Shown piece by piece: positions 58,949 through 64,000 of a stretch of 64,000 nucleotides of DNA. The stretch covers positions 36,492-100,491 of the forward strand of contig JAJDCQ010000110.1 of NCBI GenBank assembly GCA_029260755.1, written 5' to 3'. Positions within the stretch are counted from its first letter, which is position 1. The number at the start of each line of letters is the position of its first letter. The notes under the pieces are model-generated. The model did not search any database. It was not told the origin of the DNA and was given only the letters and a program-made list of their open reading frames with translations. The translations under genes were made by a program, and so were the position numbers. The DNA comes from Planctomycetota bacterium (GTDB lineage Bacteria > Planctomycetota > J058 > JAJDCQ01).

Positions 58949-59800
58949 ATGGCACTCACCACGCGGCGAGTCACCCCGAAGACGCTCATCCTCGACCTCC
59001 TCCGCGTCGCGCCGGAGCACACCGCCCCCGTGCGCGGCCTCGTCGCGATCGGGGAGCTCTTCGGATTCACGGACAACGCCGTCCGGGTCTCGGTCACGCG
59101 ACTCGTGACCGCGGGCCTCCTCGAGAGCGACGAGCGGGGCTCCTACCGCCTGAGCCGCGTCGCCGACCCGGTCGCGCAGCACGTCGAGGGCTGGCGCGAG
59201 GGCGAGGCGCGACGCCGGAGCTGGCGCGGTGGCTGGCTCGCCGCGTGGCTCCCGGCGCGCGCGCCGCGCCGGATCCGGGGCGCGAGCCGGCGGGCGCTCG
59301 ACCTGCTCGGCTTCGTCGAGGCGCTGCCGGGCCTGATGGCGCGACCCGACAACCTCGCCGGATCGACCGGCGCGATCCGCGAGAGACTCGACGGCCTCGG
59401 CCTCGAGGGAGACGCGCGCGTGTTCGAGGTGGGCCGCTTCGACGACGCGCTCGAGTCGCGCCTCCGGGACGAGGCGTATCCCACCGCCGCAATCGCGAAG
59501 AGCTGGGCGAGCATGCGCGCCGAGCTCACGCGGAGCGAGAAGCGACTACCGCGCCTTCCGGTCGAGAACGCGGTCGTGGAGTCGTTCCTCCGGGGCGGCG
59601 CGGCGATCCGGATCCTCGCGACCGACCCGCTCTTGCCGGACGAGATCCTCCCCGGCGACGGACGCGCCGAGCTGACCGCGGCGATGAAGCGCTACGACCG
59701 GCGGGGGCGCCGGCTGTGGGGCGGGTTCGCCGAAGGGCTCGAGATGCGGACGAGCCCGGCCGACCTCACCGCCACGATCGGCGTCGGAGGCAACCCGTGA
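58949..59800 (+). CDS. PaaX-family transcriptional regulator
   Basis: 283 residues. N-terminal winged helix-turn-helix (LRGLVAIGELFGFTDNAVRV then SVTRLVTAGLLESDERGSYRL), a central PaaX-like domain with the WRGGW and FVEALPG positions, and a C-terminal PaaX-C-like helical region ending LPDEILPGDG. PaaX-type repressors respond to acyl-CoA ligands such as phenylacetyl-CoA. Here the cotranscribed target is a fatty acid desaturase, suggesting an acyl-CoA-sensing role in lipid desaturation. Likely leaderless start, and coupled to the next gene by GTGA. Confidence 0.9.
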   Translation: MALTTRRVTPKTLILDLLRVAPEHTAPVRGLVAIGELFGFTDNAVRVSVTRLVTAGLLESDERGSYRLSRVADPVAQHVEGWREGEARRRSWRGGWLAAWLPARAPRRIRGASRRALDLLGFVEALPGLMARPDNLAGSTGAIRERLDGLGLEGDARVFEVGRFDDALESRLRDEAYPTAAIAKSWASMRAELTRSEKRLPRLPVENAVVESFLRGGAAIRILATDPLLPDEILPGDGRAELTAAMKRYDRRGRRLWGGFAEGLEMRTSPADLTATIGVGGNP

Positions 59801-60810
59801 ATGCCGCGACCGACCGACGAGCTCGGGAGGCGAGCCCGAAGACCGGGCCCGACCTCGGCCCGACGGCCGTCCTCGGCGAGGAGCTCGCGTCGCTCCGGCG
59901 GGTGAGCACGCTCCGCGGGCTCGCCTCGGTCGCCTGGACCTGGAGCTGGATCGCCGCCGCGTTCGCCTTCTTCATCCTCCGGCCGGGACCGCTGAGCTTC
60001 ATCGTCGGCTTCGTGATCGTGAGCGGCCGCCACCTCGCCCTCGCGATCCTGATGCACGAGGCGGCCCACGGGCTGCTCGTCGGCGGCGGCCGCCGCGTCA
60101 ACGACGTCGTCGGGAACGTCCTGACGGCCTGGCCGATCATGCTCGAGACGAGCGCCTACCGCGGGATCCACGCCCGCCACCACCGGCTCACCTGGACCGA
60201 GGACGACCCCGACCTCGCCCTCGCCGCGCCGTTCCCGGTCAGCCGCCGGAGCTTCGCCCGGAAGGTCGCCCGCGACCTGACCGGCATCACGGGCGTCCGC
60301 CGCTACGCCTTCATCGCCCGCGTGTCGGGCGTCCGCGGCCTCGGCGGCTTCGTCGTGGCGAACGCGCTCCTCCTCGCCGCCCTCACCCTCGCGGGCAGCC
60401 CCGAGGCGTTCCTCCTCCTCTGGATCCTCCCCGCCCTGACCGGCTACTCGCTCATCCTGCGGATCCGGAGCATCGCCGAGCACGCGGCGATCTCCGACCC
60501 GTCCGACCCGCTCCGCCAGACCCGGACGACGCTCACCTGGTTCTGGGTGCGCTTCCTCATCGCCCCCCACCACGTCGGCTGGCACCTCGAGCACCATCTC
60601 TTCCCGTTCGTGCCGCACTACCGCCTCCCGCGGGTGCACCGGATCCTCCGCGAGCGGGGGCTGCTCGAGAACGCCGAGGTCGCGCACGGCTACATCGAGG
60701 TGCTGAGGCGAGCGACCGCCGGCGGCGACGACGTCGGAGGGGAGACGCGACGGGCCTCCGGGACGGCGGTCGAGCGCGGGGCGCTCACGAGCTACGCCCG
60801 CGCGGGGTGA
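59797..60810 (+). CDS. Fatty acid desaturase-family membrane protein
   Basis: 337 residues. GTG start inside GTGA overlapping the regulator stop. Histidine boxes H87-E-A-A-H91, H125-A-R-H128-H129 and H263-L-E-H266-H267 are the full di-iron set of membrane acyl desaturases and hydroxylases. At least four hydrophobic segments lie between them, with WHLEHHLFP typical of the third box. It should act on acyl chains or related lipids at the membrane, needing electron donors encoded elsewhere. Cotranscription with a PaaX-type regulator suggests control by an acyl-CoA signal. Confidence 0.92.
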   Translation: MNAATDRRAREASPKTGPDLGPTAVLGEELASLRRVSTLRGLASVAWTWSWIAAAFAFFILRPGPLSFIVGFVIVSGRHLALAILMHEAAHGLLVGGGRRVNDVVGNVLTAWPIMLETSAYRGIHARHHRLTWTEDDPDLALAAPFPVSRRSFARKVARDLTGITGVRRYAFIARVSGVRGLGGFVVANALLLAALTLAGSPEAFLLLWILPALTGYSLILRIRSIAEHAAISDPSDPLRQTRTTLTWFWVRFLIAPHHVGWHLEHHLFPFVPHYRLPRVHRILRERGLLENAEVAHGYIEVLRRATAGGDDVGGETRRASGTAVERGALTSYARAG

Positions 60811-60826
60811 CGGGGTGGTCGCGTGG

Positions 60827-61101
60827 CGATGATCGGCTTCGCCGATCGGCTCTTGTCTTCGTTTTCACGCAGAGACGCAGAGGTTCCAAAGGAAACGCAG
60901 AGGGCGCTCGTCGGCGCCCGCCTGACGGCGCGGGCCGGCGGCCTGCCTCTCTCGATCGAGGGGTAGGCTCGCGGTCGACCCAGGCTCCCGATCCCCGCCG
61001 CGGATGTCGGCTCGAGAAGCGGGCTCCTCTGCGTTCTCTGCGTTTCCGCTAAGACCTCTGCGTCTCTGCGTGAGAAATCCGATCGGCGAAGCCGATCATC
61101 G
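60827..61101. repeat. MITE-like inverted-repeat element with ACGCAGAGACGCAGAGG units
   Basis: The terminal 23 bases at 60827-60849 and 61079-61101 are perfect reverse complements. Each contains the internal hairpin GATCGGC-TTC-GCCGATC. Inside, ACGCAGAGACGCAGAGG (from about 60867) and its complement (from about 61055) form a second inverted layer with some mismatches. The interior of about 140 bases is unique. It fills almost the whole 324-base gap between the convergent desaturase and diguanylate cyclase genes. The left hairpin is followed by CTCTTGTCTTCGTTTT and may terminate the desaturase transcript. No gene is seen inside. Confidence 0.8.
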
Positions 61102-61134
61102 AGACGCGGGGGGAGGAGCAGGGGCGACGACGGT

Positions 61135-62658
61135 CTAGGCGACGTCGGACTTCGCCTCGTCCACCGCGCTCGAGGGCTTGTGCGGCCGGAGCACGAGCGC
61201 CCGGGCCATCATGACCCGGTCGCGGCCGGCGTCCTTCGCCCGGTAGAGCGCCTCGTCGGCCGCGGCGATGAGCGAGGCGGCCGTCGCGCCGCACTCGGGG
61301 GAAGCGGCGACGCCGATGCTGGCGGTGATGAGGCGCTCGCCATCGAGCTTCGCCTGACGCGCGCCGGACTCGTCCTGATCGCCGCGCTCGGCGGGGAGGA
61401 GCGACCGGAGCGCCTCGCGGATCGCCTCGGCGGCCGCGTGCGCCCCTTCGGCGTCGGTGTCCGGCAGGATCACGGCGAACTCGTCTCCGCCGTAGCGGCA
61501 GGCGACGTCGCTCGCCCGGCAGCGACTCCGCAGGGCGCGGCCGACCTTGGCCAGGAACCGGTCGCCCGCCCGGTGGCCGCGGGCGTCGTTGAGGCCCTTG
61601 AACCCGTCGAGGTCGACGAGGGCGACCGCGAGCGGCGCCGGCTTGCGCGCGATCCGACGGAGCTCGCCGTCGAGGCGCGCGTCGAGGTAGCGGCGGTTGT
61701 AGAGACCGGTGAGCGGGTCGAGGGTCGCGAGCCGCTCGAGCTTCCGCGTCCACTGCCGGAGCGCGGTCAGACGCACGCGGCTCACCCGGCGGGCCGCCCG
61801 GCGCGCGAGCGACCGACCGACGGCGGAGGAGGCCTCCTCGGCGGCCAGCGGCACGTGGAGGTAGTCGTCGACGCCGAGCCGCAGCGCCTCGACGGCGAGC
61901 GCCTCGCTGCCGGCGCGCGCCGTCACGATGACCGACGCGTCGGGGTGGAGCTTGCGAATGAGGCTCGCCAGGCGGAGCCCGCCGCGGTCGACGTCATCGA
62001 CCGCGATGATGGCCAGGGCGACGTCGGCGCCTTCCGCCTCGACGACGGGGACGCCGTCGGCGGCGGAGGTCACGACCGCCAGCTGGAAGCTGGGCCGGGC
62101 CGCCGACTCGGCGAGCGCGGCCCCGGTGGCCTCGCTCGGCTCGACGATGAGGATCAGCGGGCGAGGCGCGCTCGCGTCCGGCCCGGAGTCCTCGAGACAG
62201 TCGACGTGGATCTCGCGCTCCATCTGTTCGTAGTCGACGCCGATTCCCCGCAAGAGCTCGCTCACGTCTTCGGGGCGGATCGCATCTTCGAGGCCCGGAA
62301 CTGCCGGCATGGCGGTCTCGGGCGCCGAGGTCTCGATCCGTGCGTCGCTCTCTCCCTTTCTCGGCCGCTCGTCCGCGGCGCCGTTCCGCCCGATACCAAC
62401 CAACGCGTCTCGAGCCGGGGCGCCTCGTCGGAGGGCCTCGGCGGGTGGGATCCGCCAGCCGGTATCCAGCCGGGGGACCCTCGGGACCGCGAGGCAGATT
62501 CGCCCCAGCGACCAGTCCGACGGAGCGCTCCGCTCCGCATCACCCAGGTCATAGGACGCGCCAGCGCCGAAAAACGTTCGAAGCCGGTCGAGATCGAGCT
62601 GGAGCTCGTCTTCGGAAGGAGACGCGGAGGCGTCGGCGCGGCGGTCTGCCTGGTCCAT
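61135..62658 (-). CDS. Diguanylate cyclase with degenerate receiver domain
   Basis: 507 residues from the ATG at 62658 (GGAG upstream). N-terminal 165 residues are unrecognised and low in conserved structure. A receiver-like domain (about 168-285) lacks the usual features: the acidic pair is EPS instead of DD and the Lys position reads LHVP. The GGDEF domain is complete (GLYNRRYLDARLDGELR, then YGGDEF at 389-394), with RASD at 381-384 exactly five residues before it, a c-di-GMP inhibitory site. It should make cyclic di-GMP with product inhibition, but phosphorylation of its receiver is doubtful. Confidence 0.93.
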   Translation of the reverse strand: MDQADRRADASASPSEDELQLDLDRLRTFFGAGASYDLGDAERSAPSDWSLGRICLAVPRVPRLDTGWRIPPAEALRRGAPARDALVGIGRNGAADERPRKGESDARIETSAPETAMPAVPGLEDAIRPEDVSELLRGIGVDYEQMEREIHVDCLEDSGPDASAPRPLILIVEPSEATGAALAESAARPSFQLAVVTSAADGVPVVEAEGADVALAIIAVDDVDRGGLRLASLIRKLHPDASVIVTARAGSEALAVEALRLGVDDYLHVPLAAEEASSAVGRSLARRAARRVSRVRLTALRQWTRKLERLATLDPLTGLYNRRYLDARLDGELRRIARKPAPLAVALVDLDGFKGLNDARGHRAGDRFLAKVGRALRSRCRASDVACRYGGDEFAVILPDTDAEGAHAAAEAIREALRSLLPAERGDQDESGARQAKLDGERLITASIGVAASPECGATAASLIAAADEALYRAKDAGRDRVMMARALVLRPHKPSSAVDEAKSDVA

Positions 62659-62865
62659 GAGGGCTCCGAGCGAGAGATGGAGAAGATCATTGATGCTCTT
62701 CGGATTTTCTCGCCGTTCACCACAGTCGGAGCTCCTCGGTCCGCGCAACCGTTCGCAAAGGCGACCCCGAACATGAACCCATCCGATCGGTCAGCGTAAG
62801 TCCTTGTCCATGAATGGCCATCCGGGAATCGGAGCTCGAGGTCAAGCCCGAAGGCGTGTCAATCC

Positions 62866-62885
62866 GATCTCAGAGTGACGAGATC
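62866..62885. promoter_or_regulatory. Inverted repeat GATCTC-N8-GAGATC upstream of kinase gene
   Basis: Perfect 6-bp arms with an 8-base spacer, centred about 60 bases before the kinase ATG at 62938 in the 279-base divergent region. It could be an operator or a hairpin in the 5' leader. No regulator can be assigned. Confidence 0.35.
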
Positions 62886-62937
62886 TCCTGCAAAATCGAC
62901 CGGCGGCCACCGAAGTCTGGCCGCGAGGGGAAACCTA

Positions 62938-63912
62938 ATGGAAACCGCACCTTCTTCCGGAAGCCACGCCGTCCTCGACTCGGAGACCGAGTTCCGAGCC
63001 TGGAGCGAGTCCTCGGGCGAGTCCGAGCCGGCCGAGCGCACCCGGTCCCCGAAGTGGGCGGAGGACGACCTCACCCGAGACGAGTGTTTCCCCATCCAGA
63101 TGGGGACCTGGGACGTCACCGGCGTCCTGGGCCGCGGTGGCTACGGAGTCGTCTACCTCGCCCGGGAGATCGGGCCCCGCGGACGCCAGGCGGCTCTCAA
63201 GATCCTCCCGACCGACGCTCAGGGCCGGGCCGAGGCGGTCGCCCGCTTCTTCCGCGAGAGCGCGGCGATCGCGCGCCTCGACCACCCGGGGATCGTGAAG
63301 TTCTTCGACTTCGGGAAGTGGCGTCGACGCTACTTCTTCACGATGGAGCTGATCGCCGGTCGTGACCTCCACCGCGTCATCCGCGAGGATGGCGTGATGC
63401 ACGAGGCGCAGGCGGCCCGCGTACTCTACCAGGTCGCCGACGCGCTCACCGCGATCGCATCGCTCGGCTTCGTCCACCGCGACCTGAAGCCGGAGAACGT
63501 CGTCCTGCAGCCGGACGGACGGGCGAAGCTGATCGACTTCGGCCTCGTCAAGGTCGCCGACACCGCGAGCATCACCGCTCCGGGCGACATCCTCGGGACC
63601 CCGTTCTTCATGGCGCCCGAGTACATCCAGACGGGCGCCGCGCCCGACATCCGGGCCGACACCTACGCCCTGGGGATCGTCTTCCACTTCCTCCTCACCG
63701 GCCGCTACCCCTTCGAGGGCAACTCGCCGGCCGAGATCTTCGACAAGCACCTCGCCCGGGCAGCGCCGGCGCCGAGCCTGCTCAACCGGCGGGTCTCGAT
63801 CGAGGCCGACCTGCTCTGCCGCAAGCTGCTCGAGAAGAAGCCGCGGCGGCGCCCGGACCCGGCCGGCGCGATGCGCGCCTTCGACGCCCTGGCCCGCGCC
63901 TACGGCAAGTAG
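62938..63912 (+). CDS. Soluble Ser/Thr protein kinase
   Basis: 324 residues from ATG at 62938, with GAGGGG seven bases upstream. A Ser/Glu-rich N-terminal 55 residues precedes a complete kinase domain: GRGGYG (65-70), ALK with K88, HRDLKPEN, DFGLV and TPFFMAPEY. The protein ends at the end of the fold; there is no membrane segment or sensor tail, unlike the seven other kinase genes here. It is divergent from the diguanylate cyclase and may act in the same pathway. Cytoplasmic location is inferred. Confidence 0.92.
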   Translation: METAPSSGSHAVLDSETEFRAWSESSGESEPAERTRSPKWAEDDLTRDECFPIQMGTWDVTGVLGRGGYGVVYLAREIGPRGRQAALKILPTDAQGRAEAVARFFRESAAIARLDHPGIVKFFDFGKWRRRYFFTMELIAGRDLHRVIREDGVMHEAQAARVLYQVADALTAIASLGFVHRDLKPENVVLQPDGRAKLIDFGLVKVADTASITAPGDILGTPFFMAPEYIQTGAAPDIRADTYALGIVFHFLLTGRYPFEGNSPAEIFDKHLARAAPAPSLLNRRVSIEADLLCRKLLEKKPRRRPDPAGAMRAFDALARAYGK

Positions 63913-63918
63913 CACGAG

Positions 63919-64000
63919 AAGGGGTCAGGTCACGGGTAATCGCCATAAACGAGGTAATTCGAACATAACGGACCAAACCCCAGCCGGGCAACACAGCCCC
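63919..64000. repeat. Partial GGGGTCAGGTC repeat element at window edge
   Basis: AAGGGGTCAGGTC starts six bases past the kinase stop and matches the core of the inverted repeat at 32172-32283. It is followed by AT-rich sequence (GGTAATTCGAACATAACGGA) unlike the surrounding GC-rich DNA. The element is cut by the window end, so neither its second arm nor an associated Y1-type transposase gene can be seen. Confidence 0.6.

Noticed and set aside
60807..61052. Short rightward open frame after the desaturase
   Set aside because: Composed of the ACGCAGAG repeat element; no ribosome site and no conserved sequence.

Overview
The window is 64 kb of very GC-rich bacterial DNA with strongly GC-biased third codon positions. 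It is packed with Hanks-type Ser/Thr protein kinases fused to TPR, Ig-like, formylglycine-enzyme-like, Kelch and WD40 modules. It also carries a short N-terminal zinc-ribbon membrane protein of a kind common in planctomycetes, a matrixin-type secreted protease with a CTERM-like tail, and a hopanoid-type epimerase. Together these suggest a member of the Planctomycetota; Myxococcota is a weaker alternative. This assignment is an inference, because no rRNA, tRNA or other marker gene was seen. I saw no CRISPR array, prophage, or insertion sequence with its own transposase.

Layout. (1) 274-18133: five large Ser/Thr kinase genes. One faces left; four face right, the third and fourth of these overlapping through a TTGA junction. 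Two of them carry two kinase domains each. (2) 18347-30525: a leftward block holding a YdcF-like membrane protein, a nucleotidyltransferase/zinc-ribbon pair, an endonuclease/exonuclease/phosphatase-fold protein, a c-type-heme protein whose reading frame is interrupted by an in-frame TGA, a 1354-residue exported repeat protein, and a coupled FHA-sigma54 activator, kinase and M23 peptidase trio. (3) 30720-38677: zinc-ribbon membrane protein, hpnA-like epimerase, HEAT-repeat membrane protein, and a secreted matrixin protease with its small partner. (4) 38755-50480: a leftward block with a DUF3810 membrane protease, a WD40 kinase, a lipoprotein-like coiled-coil protein, a sigma54 response regulator, its sensor kinase, a GT39-like membrane protein, an outer-membrane barrel and a small exported protein, mostly joined by stop/start overlaps. 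(5) 50583-56661: a flavin amine oxidase-like protein, the DUF4266-DUF3570-TlpA-ApbE cluster, and a MATE exporter. (6) 56672-63912: a large unrecognised protein, a PaaX-type regulator coupled to a fatty acid desaturase, a diguanylate cyclase and a last Ser/Thr kinase.

The most notable observation is at 21656-22459. A signal peptide plus CxxCH heme motif is followed by an in-frame TGA, after which strongly coding sequence continues in the same frame for 193 codons. A perfect 7-bp hairpin with loop GGUCC begins so that GGUC occupies positions 22-25 counted from the U of UGA, the geometry of a bacterial SECIS element. I interpret this as a probable selenoprotein.

Signalling is the theme of the window: eight kinase genes (ten kinase domains), an FHA-containing transcription activator translationally coupled to one of them, a two-component pair and a cyclic-di-GMP synthase. 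Four families of inverted or dispersed intergenic repeats sit only at the 3' ends of genes, mostly between convergent genes.
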